Below are positions 55,630 through 64,000 of a stretch of DNA of 64,000 nucleotides, one piece after another; position 1 is the first letter of the stretch; every line of letters begins with the position of its first letter. This DNA comes from Streptomyces griseosporeus (lineage in GTDB: Bacteria; Actinomycetota; Actinomycetes; Streptomycetales; Streptomycetaceae): the NCBI RefSeq assembly GCF_014656055.1, contig NZ_BNBR01000001.1, positions 930,001 to 994,000 on the forward strand. Reading direction: 5' to 3'. The notes below the pieces were generated by a model, which had not been told where the DNA came from, ran no database searches, and saw only the letters and a list, made by a program, of their open reading frames with translations. Made by a program: the position numbers and the translations under genes.

Positions 55630-57624
55630 GTGACGACGGGGAGTACGGCGACGGTGTGGACGAGCGGTGGCGGTCCGGGGGGCGGGTCCGCGCACGGGGG
55701 TGCGGGCCCCGCGGTGATCGGCAGGGAGCGGGAGACGGCCGCCGTGGCCGGATTGCTGGCCGCTCACCGGCTGGTGACGGTCACCGGGCCGCCCGGGGCC
55801 GGCAAGAGCACGGTGGCGGCCGCGGCCGTGGCGGCGTCGGTGTCAGCGGGGTGGGAGTGCCTGGTCCAGGTGCGGCGGCAGGGGTCGGCGCCCGGGCGGC
55901 CCGGTGATCTGGCCGCCGACCTGGTCACCCGGCTGACCGGTGCCCCGCCGGCGGGGCCCGTCGCCCCGCAGCGGGCGGCGCGCGCGCTGCCCGACGCCCC
56001 GACGCTGCTGTGGCTCGACGACGTCGACCCGGTGCACGACGAGTGCGTCCGCCTCGTGCAGCAGGTACTGCTGAGCGCGCCGCGGACCGGGGTCCTCGTG
56101 ACGTCCCGCCGGGCGCTGGGCCTGGACGCCGAGCGGACCGTGCGCCTGAGCGGGCTGCGGTACCGGCCCGCCCCGGAGGACGGCGAGGGGCCGGCGCCCG
56201 CGGTCGAGCTGTTCCTCCGGCACGCGCCCACCGGGCACGGCGCACCGGACCCGGAGAGCGTCGCCGAGGTGTGCCGGCTGGTCGAAGGGCTGCCGCTGGC
56301 CGTGGAACTGGCGGCCGAGCAGACCGCTCAGCTGCCGGTGCGGGAACTGGTCCGGCTGCTGCGGCTCAGCCAGACCTGGCTGGCGGGCCCGCGCCGGGCG
56401 CACCGCCGCCACCGGTCGCTGCGCGACGCGGCCGGATCCGCGTGGATGCTGTGCGACACGGCCGTACGCACCGTGTGGGCGCGGGCCAGCCTGTTCGCCG
56501 GGTCGTTCACCGAGACGTCGGCGGTCCATCTGTGCGCGGGCGGCGCCGTGGAGCCGGCGCAGGTCCCGTCGTGCCTGGTCCAGCTCGCCGCCCACGGGGT
56601 GCTGGAGGTGCGGGGCGAGGTCGGGGCCGTACGGGAGCACCGCTACCAAATGACCCGGCTGGCCCGGGAGTTCGGCGCCGAACGGCTCACCGCGAGGGGG
56701 GAGTTCGCCGCGGCGGCGCTGCGGCGCTCGCAGCGCTGGGGGCAGGTGGCCGCGGAGGCGGAGAGCCTGTGGGAGCGGGGCGCCCAGAGCCGTGCGGTGC
56801 GGATCGTGTCCGAGGAGTACGAGGAGCTGGCCGCGCTGTTCGCGCACGCGCGCACCGAGCCGTCGCTCGCGCCGGCGGCGCTCCAGACGGGTCTGCGGCT
56901 GTGGTTCTGGTGGGTGGCCTGCGACCGGGCCGAGGAGGGCGCGGACCGGCTGCTCGGTCTGCTGCCGCACTGCGACGGCAGTCCGCTGCTCGCCCGCGGG
57001 CAGTGGCTCGCCGCCTGGCTGAGCGCGCGGACCGCGCCGGAGACCGCCCGGGCCCTGCTGGACGACGCCTGGTGGGCCTCGGTCCTGGCCGGCGACACCG
57101 CGACCGTCGGCCGTATCGCCCATGTGCAGGGCGTGCTCGCGCTGCAGGAGGGCGACGCGCGGGCCGCGGCGGGGCACTTCCAGCTGGCCGCCGACACCAT
57201 CCCGGCGCACGCGCCGGGCGGGCCCTCGGCGACGCTCAGCCTGGCGGCCCTGGCTCTGGCGCAGCTCCGGTACGCGCCCGCCGCGGCCCGGCGCAGCGCC
57301 CACCGGGCTCTGGCGCAGGCGGGGCTGCGGCAGGACGCGTGGGTGTGCCAGGTCGCCCGCTACGCGCAGGCCTGCACCGATCACGGGCTCGGCCGCCCGG
57401 GGCGGGCCTGGCAGCGGGCGCGGCGCGCGCTGGCCGACACCGACGACGGCCTGCCCGCGACGCACGGCACCAGCGCCCTGCGGCAGTTGCTCGCCGACAT
57501 CGAGACCGGCTCCCCCGCCCGGCTGGAGCTGCCTGCCGCGCTGGTGCCGCACACCGCGCCGCTGCCCGCGCCGCGTCCGTCGGACCGGGAGATCCGCCTC
57601 GGCCGCGGGCCGGCCCCGGCCTGA
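55630..57624 (+). CDS. NB-ARC/STAND ATPase with TPR-like region, no DNA-binding domain
   Basis: This is a 664-residue protein. Walker A TGPPGAGKSTVAAAAV lies near residue 55–70, Walker B LLWLDDVDPVHDE near 130, then VTSRRALGLDAE and LVEGLPLAVELAAEQT, as in AfsR/LuxR-type STAND regulators. The second half is TPR-like helices (LLGLLPHCDGSP, AAGHFQLAADT). Neither the SARP/OmpR N-terminal nor the LuxR C-terminal DNA-binding domain is present, so it is probably a scaffold or a regulator that has lost its output domain. GTG 55630 lacks a good ribosome-binding site; GTG 55654 with GGGGAG ten bases upstream is an alternative start. Its stop lies inside the repeat adjoining tpg. Confidence 0.7.
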   Translation: MTTGSTATVWTSGGGPGGGSAHGGAGPAVIGRERETAAVAGLLAAHRLVTVTGPPGAGKSTVAAAAVAASVSAGWECLVQVRRQGSAPGRPGDLAADLVTRLTGAPPAGPVAPQRAARALPDAPTLLWLDDVDPVHDECVRLVQQVLLSAPRTGVLVTSRRALGLDAERTVRLSGLRYRPAPEDGEGPAPAVELFLRHAPTGHGAPDPESVAEVCRLVEGLPLAVELAAEQTAQLPVRELVRLLRLSQTWLAGPRRAHRRHRSLRDAAGSAWMLCDTAVRTVWARASLFAGSFTETSAVHLCAGGAVEPAQVPSCLVQLAAHGVLEVRGEVGAVREHRYQMTRLAREFGAERLTARGEFAAAALRRSQRWGQVAAEAESLWERGAQSRAVRIVSEEYEELAALFAHARTEPSLAPAALQTGLRLWFWWVACDRAEEGADRLLGLLPHCDGSPLLARGQWLAAWLSARTAPETARALLDDAWWASVLAGDTATVGRIAHVQGVLALQEGDARAAAGHFQLAADTIPAHAPGGPSATLSLAALALAQLRYAPAAARRSAHRALAQAGLRQDAWVCQVARYAQACTDHGLGRPGRAWQRARRALADTDDGLPATHGTSALRQLLADIETGSPARLELPAALVPHTAPLPAPRPSDREIRLGRGPAPA

Positions 57625-57715
57625 GGATCGGTACGACACGTCGAGGTGGTCGATGTCGTCCTGAGGATCGGTACGACATGTCGCTCAGTACGACACGTCG
57701 AGGTAGTCGATGTCG
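57620..57715. repeat. Short duplications of the tpg 3' end
   Basis: A 28-base segment at 57688–57715 (the coding 3' end of tpg) recurs at 57631–57658 with one mismatch, and a 24-base segment starting CCTGAGGATCGG occurs at 57620–57643 and 57660–57683 with one mismatch. The duplications lie wholly between the convergent stop codons except for the first copy's overlap with the ATPase stop. Confidence 0.8.
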
Positions 57716-58242
57716 CTGATGTCGACCTCCAGGTCGGCGGCACGGCGGCCGTTGTCCTTGAAGTAGATCTCCTGGAGTCCCTCGGCGACGATGCGGCGCA
57801 GCTGGGGGTCGCCGGCGCCCTGCTGCTGGGCGTCGAAGAGGCGGCGGGCGTACTCCGGGGGCAGGTGGACGGTCAGGCGGCGCACGCGCGGGTCGTCGGT
57901 GGTGCCGATGGGGGCGGTGTAGCCGAACCGGGCGCGGGTCTCGATGGTGATGCCGGTGTCGGTGGCGGCCCTGGCGCGGGCCTGCTGCCGCACGCGCGGC
58001 TGCCAGCGGGCGCGTACGGCGGCCTCGATGCGGTCGGCGATGGCCTGCGGCGGGTGCCGGCGCTCGCCGCTGCGGTAGCGCTCCACCGAGCGTCTGCTGA
58101 CCCCGATCTCGCGGGCCACGGCCTGCGTCGACTTCAGCTGCCGCACCAGGAAGTTGACGCGCCCCTTGAGGGTCTTGGGCGGCTGCCGTGTGAAGGCCTC
58201 CTGCCCGGCCCGGTCCAGCGCGTCGTCGATCTCACCCGCCAC
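57685..58242 (-). CDS. tpg: Telomere terminal protein Tpg homologue
   Basis: This 185-residue protein has the usual length of Streptomyces Tpg, which is covalently bound to the 5' ends of linear replicons and primes end-patching. Characteristic pieces are DALDRAGQEAFTRQPPK, the helix-turn-helix-like STQAVAREIGVSRRSVERYR, RWQPRVRQQARARAAT, ITIETRARFGYTAPIGTTDD, LTVHLPPEYARRLFDA and a C-terminal ISDIDYLDVSY. GTG 58242 follows AGGGAG. Normally tpg is downstream of tap (telomere-associated protein) near a telomere; the gene upstream here is an unrelated membrane protein and no tap is in the window, so this is an orphan copy. It may be a paralogue left by a linear plasmid or an old chromosome end. 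Deoxynucleotidylation activity cannot be judged from sequence. Confidence 0.85.
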   Translation of the reverse strand: MAGEIDDALDRAGQEAFTRQPPKTLKGRVNFLVRQLKSTQAVAREIGVSRRSVERYRSGERRHPPQAIADRIEAAVRARWQPRVRQQARARAATDTGITIETRARFGYTAPIGTTDDPRVRRLTVHLPPEYARRLFDAQQQGAGDPQLRRIVAEGLQEIYFKDNGRRAADLEVDISDIDYLDVSY

Positions 58243-58295
58243 GGGCTGCTCCCTCCGTCCGGTACGGCGTCACGATCACACAGGCGGCCCGCCGC

Positions 58296-58913
58296 TCACA
58301 ACCGCCGTCCCGTGGCCGCCTCCTCCAGCCGGCCGAGGAGGAAGGGGACCACGCCCCGCTCCCGCAGGGCCAGTTCCCACGCCTCGCGGGCCCGGTCCGC
58401 CTCCCCGGCGGCGCCGGCGGGCGGCGTGGCCCGCGGCGCGTCCGGGTCGCGGGGCGCCGCGTCGCCCGGGCGGGCGGTGGTCCGGGTGAGGCGCTGCCAG
58501 AGGAGGTCCCCGGCGCCGGCGCCCACCGCCAGCGAGCCCGCGATCAGGCCCGCCGTCACCAGCCCGCCGCCGATGTAGGGGTGTCCGGCGACGGCGCTCA
58601 GACCGTATCCGGTCGGCAGGAGCAGGGCCGCGGCGCCGGCGAAGAGGAGGGAGGCGCGGACGGCCGGCGGGGGCGGCACGTCATCGGACGCCTCCTCGGC
58701 GCAGGTGCTCCGCAGGTACTCCTGGTACTCGGCCGCGGCGGCCGCGGTGATGGCCGGCCGTGCCTGCCGGGCCCGGCTGCGCAGCTGCTCCCGGCTCAGC
58801 GCTCCCCCGGCCCGGTCGAGCGCGTCGCGGATCTGCCGGCAGTCCAGGGCCTCGTCGAGCACCCGCTCGAACACGGCGCCGGTCTCCCGTACCGGCGGGC
58901 CGGCATCGGTCAT
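58296..58913 (-). CDS. Hypothetical membrane protein
   Basis: This is a 205-residue protein starting at ATG 58913 after GGGGGAAG. The N-terminal 85 residues are soluble and helical (FERVLDEALDCRQIRDALDR, LRSRARQARPAITAAAAAEY). Two transmembrane helices follow at about 95–115 (ASLLFAGAAALLLPTGYG) and 120–145 (IGGGLVTAGLIAGSLAVGAG). The C-terminal 60 residues are charged and cytosolic. I do not recognise the family. It lies 53 bases upstream of tpg on the same strand, where tap would be expected, and is divergent from the pentapeptide-repeat gene. Confidence 0.65.
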   Translation of the reverse strand: MTDAGPPVRETGAVFERVLDEALDCRQIRDALDRAGGALSREQLRSRARQARPAITAAAAAEYQEYLRSTCAEEASDDVPPPPAVRASLLFAGAAALLLPTGYGLSAVAGHPYIGGGLVTAGLIAGSLAVGAGAGDLLWQRLTRTTARPGDAAPRDPDAPRATPPAGAAGEADRAREAWELALRERGVVPFLLGRLEEAATGRRL

Positions 58914-59137
58914 GCTTCCCCCGAAGAGTCCGGAAAGTGCGGCGCGGCACGCCCCCGTCCCGGGGGACAGCCGCCCTGAACCGCGGTCACGGCCCGGGAG
59001 TCTAACGTCCGCCACGTTCGCGGGCGCCGGACGACGCGCCCTGCGCGGCGCGCCGCCGCGCGGCCCGGACCGCCCCGTGCCGACCACCCTCCGCCGCCTG
59101 CGAGAATGGACGGTCGTTCGACCGCAGGGACAGGAGA

Positions 59138-59971
59138 GTGCGGACCGTGGAGATCCAGAACCCCGGATCCGGGGGCCGTGAGCAGTTGCTGGCCGCGTGC
59201 GGCGACTGCTTCGGGCTGTGCTGTGTCGCGCTCCCCTTCGCGCGGTCCGCGGACTTCGCGGCGGACAAGCCGGCCGGGAAGCCCTGCGGGAATCTTCAGG
59301 CGGACTTCCGCTGCGGCATCCACGCCCGGCTGCGCGACGAGGGCTACCAGGGCTGCACCGTCTTCGACTGCTTCGGCGCGGGCCAGAAGGTCTCGCAGGT
59401 CACCTTCGGCGGCACGGACTGGCGTGCCGCGCCGCAGAGCGCGGGCACCATGTTCGCGGTGTTCCCGGTGATGCGGCAGCTGCACGAGCTGCTGTGGTAC
59501 GTCGACGAGGCGCTGCGCCTCGCGGCCGCGCGGCCCGTCCACCGGGACCTGCGGCGGGCGTACGACCGTATCGACGCGCTGACGCGGCGGAGCGCCGAGG
59601 AGATCCTCGCGCTGGACGTCAATGCGCTGCGCGGCGAGGTGAACGAGCTGCTGCTGCGGGCGAGCGAGCTGGCGCGGGCGCGGATTCCCGGCCGGAAGCG
59701 GAACCACCGCGGCGCGGACCTGATGGGGGCCAGGCTCGCCGGGGCGGATCTGCGCGGGGCGAGTCTGCGGGGCGCGCTGCTCGTCGCGGCCGATCTGTCC
59801 GGGGCGGACCTGCGCGGGGCGGACCTCATCGGCGCGGACCTGCGGGACGCCGACCTGTCCGGGGCCGATCTCACGGACGGGCTCTTCGTCACCCAGGCAC
59901 AGCTGAACGCGGCCCGGGGCACTGCGTCGACCCGTCTGCCGGCGGGGCTGGAGCGCCCGGGGCACTGGTGA
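59138..59971 (+). CDS. Cysteine-rich pentapeptide-repeat protein
   Basis: This is a 277-residue protein. The N-terminal 80 residues have a Cys-rich module (ACGDCFGLCCVALPF, KPCGNL, FRCGIHARL, GCTVFDCFGAGQ), probably binding zinc or an iron–sulfur cluster. A helical middle follows. From about residue 190 come pentapeptide repeats of the form A(D/N)LxG (GADLMGARLAGADLRGASL and so on, about ten units), forming a right-handed quadrilateral beta helix. The Cys module plus repeats is a known Streptomyces arrangement without assigned function; some pentapeptide proteins mimic DNA and protect gyrase. GTG 59138 has GGAG too close, so GTG 59147 is an alternative start. Confidence 0.8.
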   Translation: MRTVEIQNPGSGGREQLLAACGDCFGLCCVALPFARSADFAADKPAGKPCGNLQADFRCGIHARLRDEGYQGCTVFDCFGAGQKVSQVTFGGTDWRAAPQSAGTMFAVFPVMRQLHELLWYVDEALRLAAARPVHRDLRRAYDRIDALTRRSAEEILALDVNALRGEVNELLLRASELARARIPGRKRNHRGADLMGARLAGADLRGASLRGALLVAADLSGADLRGADLIGADLRDADLSGADLTDGLFVTQAQLNAARGTASTRLPAGLERPGHW

Positions 59972-60091
59972 GCGCGGGCGTCCGCCCCCGTTCGCCGCAC
60001 CGGAGATGCGGCCGTCGGCGCGGCGCCGTTAACTGAAGCGCACCGGTACTCGGCGGACGGCGTCCCCTCACCGTCCGGCGGGTGCGGATGC

Positions 60092-60136
60092 GGGCCGGGC
60101 CGGGTCCGGAACCCCGAGACGGACCCGGCCCGGCCC
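60092..60136. terminator. Strong bidirectional terminator
   Basis: A perfect 17-base-pair G/C stem (GGGCCGGGCCGGGTCCG and its complement) with an 11-base loop lies between the convergent pentapeptide-repeat gene and ABC exporter gene, 15 bases past the latter's stop. Confidence 0.9.
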
Positions 60137-60151
60137 ACCACCCGCACGGCG

Positions 60152-62084
60152 TCATACGGCCGCTCCGGCCGCGTCCGCCGGCTCCTCCCCCTCCTCGTGT
60201 GCCTGCGCCCCGGCCGTCGCCGTGCGGTGGGCGAACTGGGTGCGGTACAGCTCGGCGTACCGGCCGCCCGCGGCGAGGAGTTCGTCGTGGGTGCCGCGTT
60301 CGACGATGCGGCCCGACTCCACGACGAGGATCTGGTCGGCGGTGCGCACGGTGGACAGTCGGTGGGCGATGACCACGGCCGTGCGGCCCTGGAGAGCTTC
60401 GGTGAGCGCTTCCTGGACGGCCGCCTCGGAGGTGTTGTCGAGGTGGGCGGTGGCCTCGTCGAGGACGACGACGCGCTGACGGGCCAGCAGCAGCCGCGCG
60501 ATGGTCATGCGCTGGCGTTCGCCGCCGGAGAGGCGGTAGCCGCGTTCGCCGACGACGGTGTCGAGACCGTCGGGCAGGGCGTGCACCAGGTCGTCGAGGC
60601 GGGCGCGGCGCAGCGCGTCCCACAGCTCCTCGTCGCTCGCCTCGGGCCGGGCGAGCAGCAGGTTGGCGCGGACGGTGTCGTGGAAGAGGTGGCCGTCCTG
60701 GGTGACCATGCCGAGGGTGTCGCGCAGGGAGCGGGCGCTGAGGTCGCGCACGTCGACGCCGCCGATGCGGACCGCTCCGGCGTCGACGTCGTACAGCCGC
60801 GGCAGGAGCTGGGCGATGGTCGACTTCCCGGCGCTGGAGGAGCCGACGAGGGCGACGGTCTGGCCGGGTTCGGCGCGGAAGGTGACGCCGTGCAGGACCT
60901 CCGAGCCGCCTCGCGTGTCGAGGGCGGCGACCTCCTCCAGGGAGGCGAGGGAGACCTTGTCGGCGGACGGGTAGGCGAAGCGGACGTCGTCGAACTCGAC
61001 GGCGACCGGGCCGTCGGGGACCTCGCGGGCGTCCGGCTTCTCCTCGATGAGCGGCTGCAGGTCCAGCACCTCGAAGACCCGCTCGAAGCTGACCAGCGCG
61101 CTCATTACCTCGACTCGGGCCCCGGCTAGGGCGGTGAGCGGGGCGTAGAGGCGGGTCAGCAGCAGGGCGAGGGGAGACCACGGCGCCCGCCTCCAGGGTG
61201 CCGCGCAGCGCGAACCAGCCGCCGAGGCCGTAGACGAGGGCGAGCGCGAGGGCGGAGACCAGGGTGAGCGCGGTGATGAACGCGGACTGGGCGGTCGCCG
61301 TGCGCACGCCGATGTCGGCGACCTTGCGGGCGCGCAGCGCGAACTGCACGGACTCCTCCTCGGGCCGGCCGAACAGCTTGACCAGCGTCGCGCCGGGCGC
61401 GGAGAAGCGCTCGGTCATCCGGGTGCTCATGGCCGCGTTGAGGGTGGCCGCCTCGCGCTGCATACGGGCCATCCGGCTGCCCATGCGCCGCGCCGGGATG
61501 ACGAACACGGGCAGCAGGACCAGGGCGAGCAGGGTGATCTGCCAGGACAGGGTGAGCATCACGGCGAGGGTGAGCACCAGGGTGACCAGGTTGCTGACGA
61601 CGCCGGAGAGGGTGTTGCTGAAGGCGCGCTGGGCGCCGATGACGTCGTTGTTGAGACGGGAGACGAGCGCCCCCGTACGGGTGCGTGTGAAGAACGCGAC
61701 CGGCATCCGCTGCACATGGTCGAAGACGGCCGTCCGCAGGTCGAGGATGAGGCCCTCCCCCAGCGTCGCCGACAGCCGCCGGCCGAGGATGCCGAGCGCC
61801 GCCTCCGCCACCGCGATGAGCGCGATGAGCAGGGCGAGACGGACGACGGTGGCCTCGTCGCCGCCGGAGACGATCGCGTCGACGACGTGTCCGGCCAGCA
61901 CCGGTGTGGCGACTGCGAACAGCGCGGTGACCACGCCGAGCAGGACGAACAGCGCGATACGGCGCCGGTGGGGGCGGGCGAAGGCGCCGATGCGGCGCAG
62001 GGTGGCCCGGGCGAGGGGGCGGCGGTCCTGCTGGGCGTGCATGACGCTGTACAGCTGCGTCCACGCGGTGGTCTCCATGCTCAT
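60152..62084 (-). pseudogene. ABC exporter (TMD–NBD half transporter) with one-base frameshift
   Basis: The product is a fused permease–ATPase of about 644 residues if restored. The first part, from ATG 62084, is the ABC transmembrane domain (IALFVLLGVVTALFAVATPV, MPVAFFTRTRTGALVSRLNND, LTLSWQITLLALVLLPVFV). After EAGAVVS the frame breaks at a run of four Gs on the + strand (61171–61174); removing one base gives LALLLTRLYAPLTALAGARV and continues into the ATPase domain. There VGSSSAGKSTIAQLLPRL (Walker A), YRLSGGERQRMTIARL (signature) and VVVLDEATAHLDN (Walker B) are intact to the stop at 60152. All functional motifs survive, so a recent mutation or a homopolymer sequencing error is equally plausible. 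A SoxR-type promoter lies directly upstream; S. coelicolor SoxR controls an ABC transporter, SCO7008. Confidence 0.85.
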
Positions 62085-62091
62085 GGACAGC

Positions 62092-62122
62092 AACGTAGAA
62101 CCTCAAGCATCGTTGAGGTCAA
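62092..62122 (-). promoter_or_regulatory. SoxR-type (MerR-family) promoter of the ABC exporter
   Basis: On the minus strand TTGACC (62122–62117), a 19-base spacer and TACGTT (62097–62092) form a stretched MerR-class promoter. The spacer region holds the palindrome CCTCAA-N6-TTGAGG (62101–62118), matching the SoxR box. Transcription would start about 62085, next to ATG 62084, so the message is probably leaderless. Confidence 0.8.
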
Positions 62123-62156
62123 TGTCCGCCGTCCGTCACCCCGTTCGAAGGACCCG

Positions 62157-63230
62157 ATGACCGCACGTAAGGTGTCGTCCCCGCTGCCGCAACCCGCTGT
62201 TGGCGGGCTGCCGCGATCCTCGTCCGATGTGAGCGCTGTCCCCCTCCCCGACGTCCCTCCGCTCTCCCGTTCCCCCCGTCTGCCCCGGGGGCGCTTCGTC
62301 CGCCGGATCCCCGTCCGGCAGGTGCTGTGCCTGGTTCCGCTGCTCCTCGTCACGGTCGTCGCCGTGCGGCACCGGTCGGTGCTCGCGGAGGGCCTCGCCC
62401 GGTTACGGTCGGCCGAGTGGCCGTGGCTGGTCGCGGCGGTCGGAGCGACCTGTCTGACCTGGGTGGCGGCGGCCTGCACCCGGCAGGGCGCGGTGGTCGA
62501 GCGGCTGCCGTGGCGGCGGCTGCTGGCCACGCAGTTCGCGGCGGGCGCGGCCAACCATCTGCTGCCGACCGGGCTCGGCGCGAGCGCGGTCAACCTGCGT
62601 TTCCTGACGGTGTGCGGGGTGCCGCTGGCCCGCTCGTCGGCGGCGCTCGCGCTGTATCTGCTCGCCGAGTGCGTGGGCCGGCTGTCCCTGATGGCGGCGC
62701 TGCTGCTGGTGTTCCCGGGCGCGCTGCGGTTCGGCGCGCTGCTGCCGGAGGACGTGTTCGGGCCGCTGCTGCTCGCCGGGGCCGCGGTGGCGGTGGCGGC
62801 GACGACCGCGCTGGTCGTCGTACGGCGGCTGCGGTCCGCGGTGTGCGGCTTCCTGCGGACCGCGCTGGCCGAGGCGCGCGCGGTGCACGCCCGGCCGGCG
62901 CGGGCGCTCGCCCTGTGGGGCGGGGCGCTGGCCTTCCCGGCGCTCCAGGCCACCGCGCTGGTGCTGGTGGGCCGGGCGCTGGGGCTGGCGGTGCCGCCCG
63001 GGCACATGGCGGTGGCCTATCTGGCGGCGACGGTCGCCGTGGCCCTGGTGCCGACGCCGGGCGGGGTCGGCTCGGTGGAGGCGGCGCTGGTGGTCGCTCT
63101 CGTCGCGGCGGGCGGCCCGGCGGCGGTGGCGACGGCGGTGGTGCTGGCGTACCGGATCCTCACGGTGTGGCTGCCGCTGGTGCCGGGGGCGCTGACGCTG
63201 GCGGCGCTGGTGCGGATGAAGGTGATCTGA
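62157..63230 (+). CDS. UPF0104/AglD-like (lysylphosphatidylglycerol synthase TM region) membrane protein
   Basis: This 357-residue polytopic membrane protein has a 45-residue cytosolic Pro-rich start, then seven to eight hydrophobic helices (for example VLCLVPLLLVTVVAV, ALALYLLAECVGRLSLMAAL, ALALWGGALAFPALQATALV). Family signatures are FAAGAANHLLPTGLGASAVN near residue 135 and VPTPGGVGSVEAALVVAL near 295. The family (PF03706) includes the flippase part of MprF and archaeal AglD; it lacks the aminoacyl-transferase domain, so lipid lysylation is not expected. Lipid or sugar-lipid handling is possible. ATG 62157 has GAAGGA five bases upstream and is divergent from the ABC exporter with 72 bases between starts, overlapping the SoxR-type region. 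Confidence 0.85.
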   Translation: MTARKVSSPLPQPAVGGLPRSSSDVSAVPLPDVPPLSRSPRLPRGRFVRRIPVRQVLCLVPLLLVTVVAVRHRSVLAEGLARLRSAEWPWLVAAVGATCLTWVAAACTRQGAVVERLPWRRLLATQFAAGAANHLLPTGLGASAVNLRFLTVCGVPLARSSAALALYLLAECVGRLSLMAALLLVFPGALRFGALLPEDVFGPLLLAGAAVAVAATTALVVVRRLRSAVCGFLRTALAEARAVHARPARALALWGGALAFPALQATALVLVGRALGLAVPPGHMAVAYLAATVAVALVPTPGGVGSVEAALVVALVAAGGPAAVATAVVLAYRILTVWLPLVPGALTLAALVRMKVI

Positions 63231-63278
63231 CCGGCCGGGGTCAGGAAGGCCCGCTGTCCTTCCGGGCCCGGCGCCGGG

Positions 63279-63998
63279 TCACCACGGCACCGGCTTGCCG
63301 TCGCGGAAGAAGCCGCCGGTCGGCCCGTCGTCCGGCAGGGTCGCCGCCCAGACCACCCCGGCGGCGCCCTCGGCCACGGGCCGGCCGCCGCCGCCCATGT
63401 CGGTGTCGGTCCAGCCCGGGCAGACCGCGTTGACGAGCACCCTCTGTGCGCGCAGTTCGCCGGCGAGCAGCCGGGTCAGGGCGTTGAGCGCGGCCTTGGA
63501 GACGCTGTAGGCGGGGGTGCCGCCGCTCATCGAGGCGAGCGAGCCGGCCTCGCTGCTGACGTTGACGACCCGCGGGTGCGGGCTGCGCTCCAGCAGCGGC
63601 AGCAGCGCCTGGGTGACCCGCCAGGCGCCGAACAGGTTGGTGTCCAGGGCCTGCTGGACCTCGGCGAGGTCGGCGGTGCGGGCCCGGGCCCAGCTGTCGT
63701 ACAGGATGGCGGCGTTGTTCACGACCACGTCGACGCGGCCGGTCTCGCGGGCGATCCGCTCGGCCATGGCGGTCACGCTCGCCGCGTCGGAGACGTCGAG
63801 TTGCACGGCCCGCACCCGCTGTCCGCCGGGGTCGATCGCGGCGGCGGCCTGCTCGCCCTTGCGCGGATCGCGGGAGCCGAGCAGGACGTGGTGGCCGAGT
63901 CCGGCGAGCTGCCGGGCGACCTCGCGGCCGATGCCGCGGTTGGCGCCGGTGACGAGGGCGACGGGGGTGGGGGGCGTGTGCGGCGCATGGGGTGACAT
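63279..63998 (-). CDS. Short-chain dehydrogenase/reductase
   Basis: This 239-residue classical SDR has a nucleotide-binding VTGANRGIGREVARQLA, with GSRDPRKG after it suggesting NADP(H) preference. It also has QLDVSDAASV, VNNAAIL (NNAG-like), catalytic Ser in NVSSEAGS, and YSVSKAA (YxxxK). The SKAALNALTRLLAGEL helix and VCPGWTDTDMGG are also standard. The active site is therefore complete. Substrate is unknown; the sequence resembles carbonyl reductase-like SDRs. The start ATG at 63998 lies at the window edge, so its ribosome-binding site and upstream context cannot be seen. It converges on the UPF0104 gene. Confidence 0.88.
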   Translation of the reverse strand: MSPHAPHTPPTPVALVTGANRGIGREVARQLAGLGHHVLLGSRDPRKGEQAAAAIDPGGQRVRAVQLDVSDAASVTAMAERIARETGRVDVVVNNAAILYDSWARARTADLAEVQQALDTNLFGAWRVTQALLPLLERSPHPRVVNVSSEAGSLASMSGGTPAYSVSKAALNALTRLLAGELRAQRVLVNAVCPGWTDTDMGGGGRPVAEGAAGVVWAATLPDDGPTGGFFRDGKPVPW

Positions 63999-64000
63999 CG

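Overview
The window is Streptomyces chromosome (or that of a very close relative). It has strongly G/C-biased third codon positions, GTG and TTG starts, WhiJ/AbaA-type XRE–DUF397 remnants, DUF5133, a HAMP-repeat hybrid kinase, PP2C/SpoIIE regulators and a linear-replicon terminal-protein (Tpg) homologue. No rRNA, tRNA, CRISPR array or intact transposase was seen.

Bases 1–32,231 form an accessory region dense in DNA-targeting genes, best read as a defence island. It contains, in order: a very large Upf1/DNA2-like SF1 helicase (leftward, cut by the window edge); divergently, a DGQHR/ParB-fold protein, a GmrSD-type DUF262–HNH endonuclease fused to an alkyltransferase-like (ATL) DNA-reading domain, a small unknown protein, and a BRCT protein with a C-terminal PD-(D/E)XK-like nuclease; a MerR–sliding-clamp fusion; a single-chain type ISP restriction–modification enzyme; a small winged-helix-like protein and an OGG-fold protein; an EcsC-family protein and a CoiA-like zinc protein. 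A decayed WhiJ/AbaA-type regulatory locus follows (ATPase with two frameshifts, XRE gene deleted into a DUF397 gene). Then comes a leftward run of two Ser/Thr kinases, a DrmD-like SNF2 helicase and an overlapping DrmMI/Eco57I-like adenine methyltransferase, with a divergent HTH-bearing N6 methyltransferase. The core DISARM genes drmA, drmB and drmC are absent from the window.

Bases 32,810–48,105 are ordinary chromosome: a large LuxR/NB-ARC regulator, a TAT-exported intradiol dioxygenase-like protein, DUF5133, a DUF2071 pair, and an oxidative-stress/iron group (ferritin-like, hemerythrin, LysR, GMC oxidoreductase, KatG). A spore photoproduct lyase family protein and small basic proteins follow.

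Bases 48,511–64,000 carry a signalling block (a hybrid histidine kinase with 276-bp HAMP repeats, an ANTAR–GAF–PAS–SpoIIE phosphatase and an NB-ARC/TPR ATPase) and an orphan Tpg with a duplicated 3' end. They also carry a pentapeptide-repeat protein, an ABC exporter broken by one extra base but preceded by a textbook SoxR-type promoter, a UPF0104/AglD-like membrane protein and an SDR.

The two most promising undescribed systems are (i) the helicase / DGQHR / GmrSD–ATL / unknown / BRCT–nuclease group at 1–9,310, whose two divergent promoters share a conserved box, and (ii) the kinase–kinase–DrmD–DrmMI run at 20,015–30,104. Function is inferred from domains and context only.
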